A stretch of DNA of 64,000 nucleotides from Sinotaia quadrata (Eukaryota > Mollusca > Gastropoda > Architaenioglossa > Viviparidae), in assembly GCA_028829895.1 (NCBI GenBank), contig CM054181.1:42834759-42898758 (forward strand). Direction: 5' to 3'. A program made the position numbers and the translations under genes. Every line of letters starts with the position of its first letter. Within the stretch, counting starts at the first letter, position 1. Positions 40,101-55,600 of this stretch are shown here, piece by piece. Under the pieces are notes generated by a model. That model ran no database searches. It was not told the DNA's origin and worked only from the letters and a program-made list of their open reading frames with translations.

Positions 40101-43100
40101 GCAGTCATGCAGAGCCATATGGTTCAGGTCTACAGCATGTGCTACTGCTCCTTAGAGGCTATGATTTAGTATTTAAATGAAAAATTTTGTAAGACTATAA
40201 TTTAAATTATTTTCCTCCCCTGATCCTAAAGGCTTTGGGAACAAAATGTTTTGCTGTGACTCAAATTGTTTTGTTCTAATCGTTTGTACAGGTTTAACTC
40301 TAAAGATTTTATTATTCATTCAACTCAAACAATAAGGATACATTCAGCAATTATTAACCATACAACTTATATTTTCCACAGATATATTTATTTATTATTC
40401 ATGCATTTTTAACACTTAAAAGAATCAACACCTACTAAGGGTACACATTTTCAAACTTGTGTTTGTGTACTGTGTATGATCTGTGTTTGCTGAGTGCTCA
40501 AAGTTCAGACTGCAAACAATAAATATCAAATGACCAAAGAAAAGAAGAAAAACAACAATCATGGTTGCATACCTTCAACCTTTTCTTCCGATAAAGTCAT
40601 TTTTGGTCCAGAAGTCACATGTAGCTTGGAAGTTGATAAGTCAAAGTGAAATCCATCCAAAATTGCCACAATAACCCTTTAAAATAAAATAAATATTTTT
40701 AAAAACCTGAATAGCCAGAATTTTTTATTAAATAACAAAAATCAAAGGACTTCAATCAGAGTGGTCTCATGGCAAAAAACTTCTACAAACAGGAGTTTAT
40801 CTTGAAAAGAAAAGGTAATAATAAGATAACTTCATTTGTGAACATGCAATATGCTGACACATGCAAATTTCTGTCAATGACATTTTTGTAATCTGAAACA
40901 TGCCTCAATCCTGCACAGACAAGCAAGCACAATATTCAAGCTTAAACCCTGCACATAGATGAATTCTGCATATGGCTAAATCCTGCATGTTATAAGGCTA
41001 AACTGTGGTTGTGGCTAAATCTTGCATGCAACTCAGAATGTGCATTATACAAGTCCAAACTTTGCAATGGCTAAATCCTGCCTGTACCAAAAGAAAACCC
41101 TGCATGTAGCTAAATCCTGCATTAAAAAGAGCTAAGTTCTGCACTGGCTAAATCCTGCATGCAACCAGACTAAACTGCCATCTGACTAAATCTGCAAATT
41201 GCTAAATTCATACATATAGATAATCCTGCAAGCAACAGGGCTCAGCTTTGCATATAGCTAAATCCTGCATACAAGGCTAAATCCTTCTTGCAACAAGGAT
41301 AAACCATGCAGGATCTAAACCCCACACAAGTCTGCAAATGCCTAATTCTTGAACAAGCCTAAATCTAATTCATATCTTCATTTTTGTAGTTGGCTAAACC
41401 ATGCACATACACAAATCATCTACATAACTAAAGGCTGCAAGTCTCACTCCTGTATATAGCTGAATCAAGAGCATGTTGCTATATCCTGCAAACCCTACAT
41501 TCTGAACAAGTCTGATAACCTACAGATGCCTAAATCCTGCACAACCCTTTGTCCTGAATAAGTCTGATACCCTACATATGCCTAAAACATGCACATGTAA
41601 AAAGCAATTACAAGCCTAACTTCTGCATGTAAATCCAATAAAATCCTAAATCAGTAATTGTCTGAAGCCTGCACATGTTGAAGTCCACAAATACTTATAA
41701 ACAGTACTCATATAAAGCCAGCACTCACACAAAAGCATAAGGTCACCCCTCATTCTAAAACCAGTAAGCTAAACCTGAGGCATGAAAAATGAATGTATGG
41801 GCTTATAGGCTTAATATTCACAGCTGTGGGCTACAGGAACCCCAGTTCACCCCACCAGATAATACAAGATAACATTTTATTTAATCTTGAGCAAATAAAT
41901 TGGAGGAACAAGGAGATCATGTAGCCAATTTTAAGCTAGAGGGCTGCCAAGTATGGTGGTCACAGGATACAAATGTGAAGAATTTGCCCATAACACAGAT
42001 TTGGGATGGATACACCTGATCTAAAAGCAGTACACATCTAAAGTCACCAAATATCTCAAGCTAGACAGTACACACCCCTAAACCCAGCACAGCACAATCC
42101 CAGTATCTGCCTAAAACCAGTACATACCTAAACCTTGCACACACATTAATATATCCTTAAAATAAGTACATGATAAAGCTAATACACATGTTATTAGCCT
42201 AAAACAAGTACACAATATACCATATACACACATTAGCATAACCCTAAAACAAGTACACAAAAAAGCCACTACACATGTTAGTAAATCCCTAAAACAATTA
42301 CACAATAAAACCACATGCCTCAAACCGGTAAACACTAAAGCCAATGCTAGTACATGCCTAAAGCCAGTGCACACCTAAAACTAGTTCTTATCTAAAGCTA
42401 TTACATATCTAACATATCTAATACACACCTAAACATAGTATATACTAAATCCAGTATACATTATGTCCCTATATGCCTTAAGCCATAAACAAATATATAG
42501 CCAGTTTACACACTATAGCCAGTAAACATCTACAGACTCAAAAGCCACAATATACTGAAAATCAGCACATTCCTATGATATTTTGATTAATATCAGACGC
42601 CTCTAGTATATCATGAAATAATAATTTCCAGCATCGACATCTATATGTTAAAAGCTCGAAACAAGCAAAAATTTGCGGCAAAAACATGATGAGAGCCATC
42701 ATTTCAGAAGACATTCCAGAGTTTAAAACCAAATTGAACTGATCTGTCTAGCTAAACATACTTGCCCAGCTAAAACTGATTTGTTTAGCTTATATTACAT
42801 ATGCAAATAAAACTGGTCCAGCTAAACTGACTTGCCCAGCTAAAACTGATTTGCTTAGCTTAAATTACATAAGTAAATAAAACTGACTGGTCTAGCTAAA
42901 ACTGACTTATGCTGAAAACATGGAAAGAAACAGCAAGATATAAAAATAAAATACATCCCACTCACTTAATGAGGATCCTCTGAGTCTCCATTCTCCGCGG
43001 TAGTTGACTGAGATAGAGCCTCAGAATTTGGTAATAATTTTCCCATGGCAGCTGCCTGCAAATCATACAAGTGAGGTCAACACAAGCATCAAGAAGACCA

Positions 43101-46100
43101 CCGCTTTTTGAATAGCGAGGGTCGACTATATATGAATACAGGAGGGGTACAAAGTACCCCATATGCTGGTCTGCTCGAAGTTTGTGAGTATGAAGGTATC
43201 GACTGAGGCGACGAAGTGCTCGTGTCTGTTTGTGGATCTGGAGAATTACAAAAATAGTTTATTTAAGCAAAATGTTATGTGATAAATATTATTATTATTT
43301 TATTAAATTAACAGGCAACATATACTAGATGAAAATATTTATAATATATAAATTTATAATAGGTTAAACAAAGTAAAATTAAACAACAATATTTTATATT
43401 TCTTTCTCATCAAGTAACATAGTTTTATTATTTCAATTAAATAAGTAAAATAAGTCATTATTACAAATTATGTAAACACAATCAGCATTCTGTGGTCATA
43501 CATGTAAATATAATCTAAAATTCTTTATATATAATTACAGTCAAGTTTTTGTCATATAATATTTAACTAAAATTCACATTACTTATCATCTAAGTCATAC
43601 TGAATCACACAGCTATAAATATGTTCCAAATCTTCAGTGTCTAAACAGAATACTGTAATCACACCTCTATAATTATCCCATGTCTTCATCAAATAAACAT
43701 ACCTGAATGTGTCGGATGTTTTCGAAGAAATCAGAATCCACATCTGTATCCCGAAGTCCTGATAAGCCAATGAATTCACGTTTTTCAGGGAAAGCCACAA
43801 CTAAGGCCTGCAACACAGCCAACAGCTCGTGGCGGACAGGCTGAAAAATTAACAAAGGGAAATAATGCCAGATATAAAGGTGTTAAAAATGAAAAGCACT
43901 CCAACAGTGAAAGTAAAACCCTAAAAACACAATAAAAATATCACTATAATTAAGTTTTAAAAATAATTATTTAGCCATCATACTATCAAATGTCAATAAC
44001 AATGGGTGTTATATTCTATTTATAACATCTCCTTGGCATCTCTGGAGATAATTAAAGTCTAAACATTTCTAAAAATGGAAATGAAATCCATCAGTCCATT
44101 ATTCACTTCTTACAACTAAAATTTTCTTTCCTTCTCCACTGAATTGAGTCATGTTTTTCAAAATCTGAACTTTCACTTCAGTTTTCAATATCAGTTTTAT
44201 CTTACTTACAGTTTTGCCTTACCTGCAGTGTTCTTGCCTCTGTTCATAGTTTGAAATTGATGCACATTAATTCTCAAGTTAAACATCATCTATTAAATCC
44301 CATGTGAAAAAATCTATCCCTAATGAGTCCAACACAGTAACTCTTAAAGCATCCACCCCTGAATGTGTCTGACACATTAACTCCCAGTGACAAAACATCT
44401 ACCCCATAATTGTAAATGAGACATTAACGCTCATGTGATTATTCAACATGATGAAACACTACCCCTGACTGTGCCTGTGAGAGAACATGATGAAACACTA
44501 CCCCTGATTATGCCTGATTTAAATAATAATTTTTACTGATTACGTTTTCATTTTTCTATAATGAATACTGTACCGTAAACCCAGTCTTGCAAACTGTGGT
44601 GCAACAACTGCCTTTGTTATGTGTCAAGCATATAGGTCACTTGACCACCAAGCATGGGCAGTCAAAAGGTGGGGGATGGACAGGGGATAGCGGAAGGTAA
44701 CTTGTTAATGAGCCTGATGTCCGTATATGGAGATATGTTTTCCTGTCAGTAACGCAGGCTAAAACTGAGAATCATGGGAGTATATAGATGCCTATAAGTA
44801 GGACCGAAGATACGCTAAAATGTTATTCACACAAAACAGCACCCATAAATCCAAGGGTAGAATTTAATTGAGGTGAATGAAATGACTTTAACCTGCAATT
44901 ACAACAGAGAAGGTAAGCATATTGATTTCTCAGAAACTGTTATATGCATATTGTATTAAGGATACTTGTAGAGATAGTCATGTATTTCTTTATTGATGTT
45001 TGCATGCAAAACTAACGTCATTTCTTCAGGACATTTAGTGGCAATAGAAATATGTGATGTTAACTTGAACATGTGTTGTGCATTTATTGTAGCTATTTCA
45101 ATTCATTGTAGTGTGTACATTGGATGTAGTGAGATGCTCATTCAGTCTGCATTCATGTAAAACCTTTTATAATTATTGTAACCCACATGAGTGTGGACTG
45201 GGACATTTTATCCCATTTGTAATTCTTAATTTGTAAACTAACGATTGAGGTCAAACTGTAAGAGATGCTTATTTCTGTTGCCACAAAGGGATGTGATAAT
45301 TAGTGTGTAACCCCTTGCTGATAGAACCATATTCTATTCTATTCTGTATTCTATTCCTTTTCCTCCTTCATTGAGTCTATTATTCCTGAAGACACTGCAT
45401 GATGATTTTCAAGACAAGAGTCTGGAAACGAACACCAGAGAGCTGGATTGCGATTACTGACTATATATGAACTCCAGTGAGTATCCATCCATTATGAATA
45501 GACAGCTAATTGTATATCTCTGCCGACTGACTCAACCAGTGTTTTTTGATTACATAACAAAATCACAGACAAAATAGGCGGTCTCTGAAAGACCACATAT
45601 GTGTACCTTGTATCAGATTGTAATATTTTATTGTAAATTATTAAATTTTATTCTTGTTATCTTAACAACGAATTGACTCGATTATAAGTGTGAACGAGAG
45701 GTTGGTTGAGGTGAAGCCGAAAATGATATGAAAGATCTTTTATGTTATAATCAGTCAGATAACTATTCCAATCCGTGCACATACATGAATTTAATTGTCA
45801 TTACAATGAATGCCAGACCTCAAGGGTGATCTAACTGTAAAGGCTGAAGGGTGAATTAGGCAACGAGTCTGTTGTTAGTATAGGTGTGAATATTAAAATT
45901 AAAAACTCTAAAGCCTGATACTGAGACAGTCTTAATATAAGCTGATATGTAACAGTGCCTGACACATTAACTTCAATGTGACAAAACACTACCCTTGACT
46001 GTCTAACACAAAGAGCAAATACCATCATACCATCAATTTATTTGTAAAAAGCATGGAATACCCTTCTACTACATTCCCAAAAGACATAAATTTGAAAGAA

Positions 46101-49100
46101 AAACAGCAAAATATTTCTTAGAGAGTATTTTACAACTAAAGAACAGAGTGTAGACTGACAAATAAAGAACAGAGTGTAGATTGACAAATAAAGAAAGTGT
46201 AGATTGACAAATAAAGAAAGTGAAGATTGACAAATAAAGAAAGTGAAGACTGACAAATAAAGAAAGTGAAGACTGACAAATAAAGAAAGTGGATGCTGCA
46301 AAATAAATTGTTGAGATGGCAGGAGATAGAGTATTTCCATTTATATTCATTTACCCTTATAAATGGTAGGGATATCAATAATTTTGGATAGGATTATAGA
46401 AAAATAATTGTTAGTATTGTGGACAAAAAATAATGTGCATTATATAAAACAACTGCATGTTACCCTACAACTATTACTATAAATAAATGTGAAAACAAAT
46501 CTGACTCTCTTTCTGACCTCCAGTTTGCTGCGAAGACCTTTCTTAAGAAGAGGTAAAATTGTAGTGACCACGACCTCTCTGTACAGTGCTGCATCAGAGG
46601 TCAAGGTCTTGAAATGCTGAATGATCATCACCAGGCAATGGGTAGCATTGTCTCGCAAAGACAGATCTTCAAACTGTGAAAATACAGTGAAACAAGCAAT
46701 TGTTAATAACTTTAAACAGATTCCTGACTAGCAGAGAAAAGAAAACCATTTGTAGTTTTGTAAATCCTGTGTTAAAAGAATCACTATTCAAGCTTGTTAA
46801 TTCCTGTGTTTAAAGAATCACTATTCAAGCCTGTTAATTCCTGTGTTTAAAGAATCACTATTCAAGCTTGTTAATTCCTGTGTTTAAAGAATCACTATTC
46901 AAGCTTGTTAATTCCTGTGTTTAAGAATCACTATTCAAGCTTGTTAATTCCTGTGTTTAAAGAATCACTATTCAAGCTTGTTAATTCCTGTGTTTAAGAA
47001 TCACTATTCAAGCTTGTTAATTCCTGTGTTTAAAGAATCACTATTCAAGCTTGTTAATTCCTGTGTTTAAAGAATCACTATTCAAGCTTGTTAATTCCTG
47101 TGTTTAAAGAATCACTATTCAAGCTTGTTAATTCCTGACTGTTAGGGGAGTCAAAATCATTATGCAATTTGTTTAATTCTGACAATATAGGGAGACAAAT
47201 TAGCATGCACAGTTTGTTTAGTTCTGACAATATAGGGAGACAAATTAGCATGCACAGTTTGTTCATAAAGTGCTATTTGTCAACTTTGTTACTAAATGCC
47301 AGGGCAATGATGATGATTATTGCTCAAAATGTTAATAATAGATTTCCATTCTTTTTAAACAGAAGGCAAAGAAGCATAAACCTTCATCTCAATGAAAGTG
47401 GCAAAGGCAGACAATTCTTACAATCTCATTAAAGGCAACGTAGGTTAACCCTTACATTCTCAAAGAAAAGGAAAGAAGTTAACCCTTATATTTTAAATAA
47501 AAAGGTAAGGCATACAGAAGATCACACCTTAGATGAGGGTTACATTCTGATATCAGTGCATAAAGAGAAAACTGTCCAAGACAGCTAGTTTTTATCTCAG
47601 AGCTGAAACAGAAAGCAGTTTCTCTGACTTAGCATCAGATAAGTACATGTACTTGGTTGTCATTTAGGCTCAATCAAATACAACAAACTGTATGTATCTT
47701 TAAATACAAAAATCACTCTCAGTGCAAGGGGATGCTGACATTATGACAGGATACAAAGACTGGCACCAACTGAGGAACTTCAGATTCAAGTTTTTTCATG
47801 TCATTGCTCACTCTGGATGACAGGTGTAATCGCCTGAGCTATTTTGCATTGTTGTTATTTTTGATTTTTTGTTGCTATTATTCTTTGCTTGCTTTTGATA
47901 AGTGATATAATTGAATTCACATAGTTAAATGTGTACTTTACCATATAACATTACATTCACAATAAGAAGTCAAAGATAGATAACCTTTACATTCTTTCTG
48001 AAAGAGTTACACGTGAATGAAAGCACCAATTAAATTTCGACAAAAAAATGGCAAAGAGGATAACTATTATATTCTGAATGAAATGGGCTGTTACATGTCA
48101 ATAGAACATCAATTCTGATGAAGAAAAACAAGGGAGAACAACTTTTATATTTATAAAAGGGAAATAATGAGAAAAAGAATACTCATTACATTCTTGATGA
48201 AGAAAAAACAATTATAGATGAGTGGAAGGAGATAGTCAACATCCACAGTTGTCATATCTTTTAAATGCCCTGAAACACGTCGAAACATCTCCAGACGGAG
48301 GTGATAATCAGGTTCTTCTGCCTGCCTTTCATTCCAGGCATTCAGCTGTTAAAAAAAAAAAAAAAGACAAATTTGAAAACTTGACAAGTAATGTTAATAA
48401 TCAAAATAAGACAGAGTTTAAAAAAAAATAAGGACAAATTTGAAAACTACAAGTAAATGTCAATTTTGTAAAAAAAATAAGAGAATTTTATAATAATCAC
48501 TTACACAAACACACCAAAATAATGACACAAATCTTCATATGAGCTACACTTCTAGAGACCCAAAGATTTCCTTTCATTCCAAAGATATGATCACATTGTT
48601 AACAGGCTAGAACCCCTCGACCTGCTAATTTTTATAATGAACAACAGATGGATTGGTATTGATGGTTGGTCAAATATATTTGTGAAAAGCCATTCCAAAA
48701 GATTGCCTTTTTTCTTTCACATTCTTCATGACAGCCATTTACTTAACCTACTTAGAAGAGAAAAAATATGCAGTTCTTACCTTGTCAACGATATCTGAAA
48801 TATCTGATAATGCAGATACTTTGTTGCCTATTACCTGGAACAGAGTAAACAGGACACATTGTAAACAACAGTAAACACACAAGATGGTGTAAATGTAAAA
48901 CAAAACAGGACACATTGTAAATAACAGTAAACACACATAACAGCACAATCTAAATTAAAACAAACAGATCACTGTGTAAACAATAAATTAAAACAATAAA
49001 ACAAAAATAAATAATCAGGCACTAAGTGCAAAAAAAGAATTAAAAATTTATTAACAGAATAAGACTGTAAACATCAGAAAAAGCAAACAGTACACAGTAA

Positions 49101-49610
49101 CAAAACAATAAACAAAACTGCTCAAATAAATAAAATAAATAGTTAAAAAAATCATCAATAAATAACCAAGGTAAATGCAAAGAAAACAATAACTCAAATA
49201 ACAATACATAAATGTTGTTAACAGCAATAAACAGGGCACAATGCAAACAAGAGATCAACAGGGCAAACTGCAAACTATAAACAGGTCACAAGAGAATAAA
49301 CAATACCAATCAATAACAGGAAACAACAGAAAGAAAAAAGAACAGGAGAGTGAAAGCAACAGAATAAACAAAATACTGGCTGCATTAAATAAAAGTGACA
49401 CAGTGAAAATAACAAAGATAAACTATTTACAATGTTAGAACAGAAAAACATACATAACAGTGTAAAAAAATAAAACAAAAGTATACATGTTTAAAAATCT
49501 CAAATACAAAAAATTATGTCAAAGACAAAGGAAAGGTCAGAGAGCAAGGCAAAGTATCCTGTTATTGCACATAAGAAATGGAATGGAATAATATCCCTCT
49601 ACTTTGTCCA

Positions 49611-49650
<40 letters not shown>

Positions 49651-52600
49651 ATATTAAATTAATGCTTACCTGAAATATCTGGCAAAGTAGAATACGAGAT
49701 TGCCGACGTTCCACACTTACGAACAATGGAACCATAGGTCTGTAAAAGCATTAAATTCTTGGCCATAATATTGTGCATTTTATATATCTAATGCACACAA
49801 AATTAAAAAATAAAAGTAAACCAACATCATTAATATAAAAGTCTACCACAAAAAATGTGAAACTAAACAACAAATGTTTTTGTATACATATATTATATTA
49901 TTTAATACCAAAAAGTAATATATACATTAAAAAGTTGTTTTAAAAATAAGCATGAAAACTGATTTTATAAAACAAATGGTATTAAGTTAAAAGTTTGTAA
50001 TTTACCTGTAAAAGGAATAAGGATCTTTGACTGTCTTAAACAAGTTCAGCACTGACTCTAATGTACTCTCTTCCAGATTCTGAGACAGAATACAATTCAA
50101 CCTTAAAGGAACTGCTCAGAAACATAATTAAAAAACAACATATTTACAATTTACAAACACATGGAATTGTTCATTGATACAATTCACAAACACATGGAAT
50201 TGTTCACTGATGCAATTCGCAAACACATGGAATTGTTCATTGATACAATTCGCAAACACACGGAATTGTTCATTGATACAATTCACAAACACATGGAATT
50301 GTTCATTGATACAATTCAGAAGCACATGGAACTGTTAAATGATACAATTCAGAAACACACAGGAACTGCTCAGGGACACAAGAAAGAAAAACATAAATGC
50401 TTAGAGACAAATCAGAAACACATGGAACTGCTCAGTGACAATTCAGAATACCCTGTGATTGCTCTAGGACAAAAGATAAAAGAAATTTTATAGGAATTCC
50501 TGCTGCATTTAAGTCATTAACATTCTATGATTTTCATATGTTACAAACGATAAACATAAATTGCTTAATTGTACAAGAGAGAAAGACAGATTTCTGTAGG
50601 ATACTAAGAGATTTAGGAAAAGTCTCAAGATACTAGAAAATTATATACTTGATACCAACAAAAATTTCAGCAAAATGTTATGTGTCTTCAGAATACTTAT
50701 GTGTTTCTTTGTCTTCTATTTGTTCAAAGCAGTGTTCTTAATAGGTTTGCCTTCTGTTTATTTACAAAATTCCTCCTTTATAGTTTGTAGAGTGTATTCT
50801 ATTTACAAAATTCTTCCTTCATAGGTCATACTCTTTATTTAAAAGAGTCACCTTTTATAGATTATCATCTATTTTTCTTCAGTATTCCTCTTTTATATGT
50901 TGTTTGTTGTCTGTTTTTTTGCAAAATTCATTCTTTGTAAGTTTGACTTTTTGTTTTAACAATTCATTCTTCATAAAGTAACTTTTTATTTACAAGATTC
51001 CACCTTTATAGGTTCTTTATAAACTCACCCTTTATTGATCTCTGATTGATAACAAAATTCATCCTTTATTGGTCTGTTTGATAACAAAATTCATCCTTTA
51101 TTGATATATGTTTGATAACAAAATTCACCCTTTATATGTTATTTTCTATTTATTAACAAGATTCTTCTTTATAGGCTCTTTATAAATTAATCATTACAGG
51201 TTGTTTTCAGCTTATTTAAGAAGTCCAACATTTTTATTACAAGATTCACCCTTCAAAGGCTGCCTTCTATTTATTTAAAGATTCTTCAAACCCATGCAGA
51301 TAAGCACCTCTTTTACAACCATACACTCAGTTCTAAAATCAGTTCCTTCTCTTAATTTATCGATTTATTTATAGAATAATTTTCCCTACCTGTGGCAGGG
51401 AGTCACTGCAAGTCATAAAAGGCATGAGAAGTGAACAGAGGCGAACCGCTTGACTGTCATCAGCGATGAATGTGCTCACTCTAAAACAAAAAATTAAAAA
51501 TTATGATATTAAGTACTATTGTAAAAGAAAAATTTTTTGTCCTCATTATCTGCAACACATGAAATATTTGATCAAAGTACTATTTTCTGCTATTGCTTTG
51601 CCTGCAAATCTAGCGTTTACATCTTACAATAGCAGAAATAATGTCCACTTCCTGAATACCATATATCTACTGAAACAATAAAAGACCTACCGTGCCAAAA
51701 GTTTTAATTCAAGCAGACTGTCCTTTGAGCTGTCATTTTTATTTCTGCCCTTCTTATCTTTATTCTGACCAGTGTTGTCTTTATTTTGTTTGATAAGCTG
51801 TGAGCCAAGTTTCTTGACAGCATATTCTATGTACGTCAAGAGGGCTGGGATGTAGGGCTGTATCATCAACATGCCTTGGGTGACAGTGCTCAGCTCTTTC
51901 ACATTAGGCTCTGCAAGTAATTAATGGTCAATATTTCAGAATGCTTGTAGCTTTGAATCTTTTCATATACTCTTAAATAAAACAGCAACAAAAATAAATC
52001 AAAGGAGTATTATTTTTTCTGTTTTATTATATTTTAAAAAAATTAAGATTATCATACAGATTCTAATAGGTTTTTCTTTTTTATATTAATTTTAAAACTA
52101 TTTTATCTTGCATATTATAACTGTTTTGTTGTCAATATTTCCCTAAATCCCAGTATTTATAAATTTAAAGCCAAGGGGTGTTTATTAATAAAATATCCCT
52201 ATAAATAATTCCTTTGTGGTATTGATACATTTAAAACCAAGGGATATTTAATTAAAATATAAAAATATAGCTATAAATTATTTCCAGAAGACTGATAAAC
52301 TACAGTTTGGCTCTCCCTTATGAGACCCCTGGAGACTGATACTGGTTTGCCCTAGATAACTTTATTTTGAAGTCTTAATGCATACCACATTAAACACGTG
52401 AATCCTGGAGACTGTGACACTATCTTGCCATGGGTAACTTCAGATTTCATTCTTAATATGTGTCACAATAAACATTCCCCGGGAGACTCTGAAATTAATT
52501 TGCCACAGAAAGTCTGAACATGTACCTCTTTTTCTCTTCTTGACAGGGGTATCTAACTCTTCCTCTTCTTCTGCTTCTATCAGATTTTCAATGGTCTTCA

Positions 52601-55600
52601 AGATTACTGAACCAACAGGTTGGCCCAAACCAGGAGAAGTAAGCAAGGAAAACAATGCTGAGAGAGGAGTTCTCCCCTCTTGGGGATGCTCTTTTGTCAA
52701 AAAAAAGAAATGCCTGGAATATGAATAATAATGAATTGTAGCTCACGATATCACAAAAAAACCAAAAAAATAATACTGGTCATGCACAAGAAGTAAATCA
52801 ATATGGAATTAGAAAGTCCAAGGAAATACTGAATCACACATCATTAAATCTATAAAAGATATATGAAAAGAATTTAACACCCAAAAATTAAAAGCAAAAA
52901 GATTTTGCCAGTTTGTATTTGATATGAAATTTGATATGTCTGCATCAGTTACAAGTACAATTGGCAAACTTTCTGCCCCTGATTTTGACCCTAACTCTGA
53001 TTCTAAATTTGTCCAGTTTAATTCTGAAATAAATGCTGACCACTCAAAATGTTAAACTTTAAATCATAAGTCAACACTTAAACACTGAACACAAACAATT
53101 TTTTTTCTTCTTCAAATGATATTATAAAGGGTACAAGCATGTACCATGTAAAACAAATAGACTATTTTAGTAACATGTAATCATTTACTCTTGTCAAGAT
53201 CAAATATGTGATATGGTAAAAAAGTTAAGTCAGTTTGGAGCTATGTTGGTCATTTACTCTGTCAAGCAACATAATATGCTTTGTGACTGCTGCAAACTTT
53301 TGAAAAACATTCTTTACCTTGGATCCAAACTCCAACTTTGAAGCAATTTTAGAAGGGGTGATGGCTGACACTTGCTCTCTAAATTCAGCCGACTCAGCTG
53401 AATGAAAATAAGCACATTCAATATTTATTGTCGAAATAATACTCTCCTCTTTTTAGTAAATCCTGAAAGGAACTAAGAGCAAACTGATGACAATTTCTAC
53501 TCCAGACTAAAACTGACTGCATGTATTTAAAGGAGTGTTTTGAATACAAAACAAAAACTTACAACACTAACTGAACGCATATATTTAAAGGAATGTTTTG
53601 AATACAAAACAAAAACTTACAACAATAAGTGAATGCATGTATTTAAAGGAATGTTTTGAATACAAAACAAAAACTTACAACACTTAATGAATGCATGTAT
53701 TTAAAGTAATGTACAAAACAAAAACTTACATTTACTGAACATAAGTATTTAAATATTAAGAAGTGTTTGAAATATAAATCAGTCTTACAACACTTACAAA
53801 CTGCATCTGACTAGCTCCATACAGTCTTGACTAATTATTTGTCTACCATTTATCTTTGTCTTGTATTGTAGACTATTAATGAACAATACAGTTAATGAGG
53901 CACCTCCCATAAGGACTTTCATTTCTATTAATGAGCATACTGCCTTACATTAAAATTATGATCATTAAAATAACAGTCCAAAATAATGAGATTTCCAGCT
54001 AATGAGTTTCCAAATAATTGTACTGCTTAAGTAAAAATTGTTCAAATTGTTATTGCTGGTTGCATAGGACTGAATTTCATCTGATATTTGTTTTTGTCTT
54101 GTATTGCACAACTATAAAGTGTTTTGAATTTTTGTTGCTGGTTGTATTTAGTCTTGACTATCCGTGAATATCATCTGGCATTAATTGTCTTGTATAACTG
54201 TAGAGTATGTAGAATTTGTGTTGGTTGCATTTTATATTATTTGATTGTATATGGGCTACTTCTGATTACAGGCAAAAGGCCAGGGTTAAAAATGTAGCTA
54301 AAAAATGAGGTTTATTTAACCCAAGAAGGCACAACTTTCTGAATATACAATTTGATTCTCATGGTTTGCTCATTACAAAACAACTCTGTGACAAATCTTT
54401 CCTTTCCTTTATAAACATTTAAAGCAGTAAAATGAAAACATTAGCAGCCGTCTGGAGAAAATACATTTAATATGCAAATAAAATTTAAGACATCTGTAAA
54501 AAAAGTTTTAAAAAAATAGATATAATAAAAATATTACATTGATAAGTCAACAATGTTAATTACATTTAAAAACATGCTGATATTTGAAATATTCATACAA
54601 AAATCATTATTCAGTAATTGTCATATATTCATGAGCGCCATTCATAGTGATTCTAAATAACACTTGATAAGTGCTATTTACAATGTTGCTCTAAATGACT
54701 TGACATACTATTTACAATGTTGCTCTAAATGACTTGACATACTATTTACAATGTTGCTATAAATAACATAAATGCTATTTACAATGTTGCTCTTAAAGAT
54801 GCAACAAGTGCTATTTACAATGCAGCTCTAAATGACATGACAAGTGCCACTTGTGATTCTAAATGATGGACCACTGCCATTTGTACTGTGGTTTTAAATG
54901 ACAATGAGCATATATTAGAAGTCAACATCTGTGTAAAGTGGAAAATTATTTTTAAAAAAATATATTTACAATAGCTTAAGATAAGGGGAACTTTTGAGAA
55001 TACAAGATGAAAATACTTTTATGTGAGAATGACCACTCTATTAACAAAGATGAATCTACTTAAGGCAGGTAATGACCACTCTATTAATAAAGATGAGTCT
55101 CTTAAGGCAGGTAATGACCACTCTATTAATAAAGATGAGTCTCCTTAAGGCAGGTAATGACCACTCTTTTAATAAAGATGAGTCTCTTAAAGCAGGTAAT
55201 GACCACTCTATTAATAAAGATGAGTCTCTTAAGGCAGGTAATGACCACTCTATTAATAAAGATGAGTCTCTCAAGGCAAGTAATGATCCCATTTAACAAA
55301 GATGAGTCTCTTAAGGCAGGTAATGATCACTATTAACAAAGATGAGTCTCTCAAGGCAGAAGTAATGACCACTCTATTAATAAAGACAATTAATTTTGTT
55401 AGTAACAAGAAAGCATTACAGTCAGCAATTTTTAATGCACTTATAAACAAACATTATTTTATACCTGTGGCCAAACAAAGGCCTCCATTATGGCATCCAC
55501 TTCTCTCTCAGTGAATTCATATTTGTCAAAATCACCAAAAAACTGAAAAGATATTTTGTAATAACACTGCTATTAGTATTACATCTATATGCATAGGAAA

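Noticed and set aside
46038..46378. Three overlapping minus-strand frames with FICQSSLSLF repeats
   Set aside because: By-product of the 23-bp minisatellite.
50128..50493. Frames on both strands with 11-residue repeats
   Set aside because: By-product of the second 33-bp array; no independent coding evidence.
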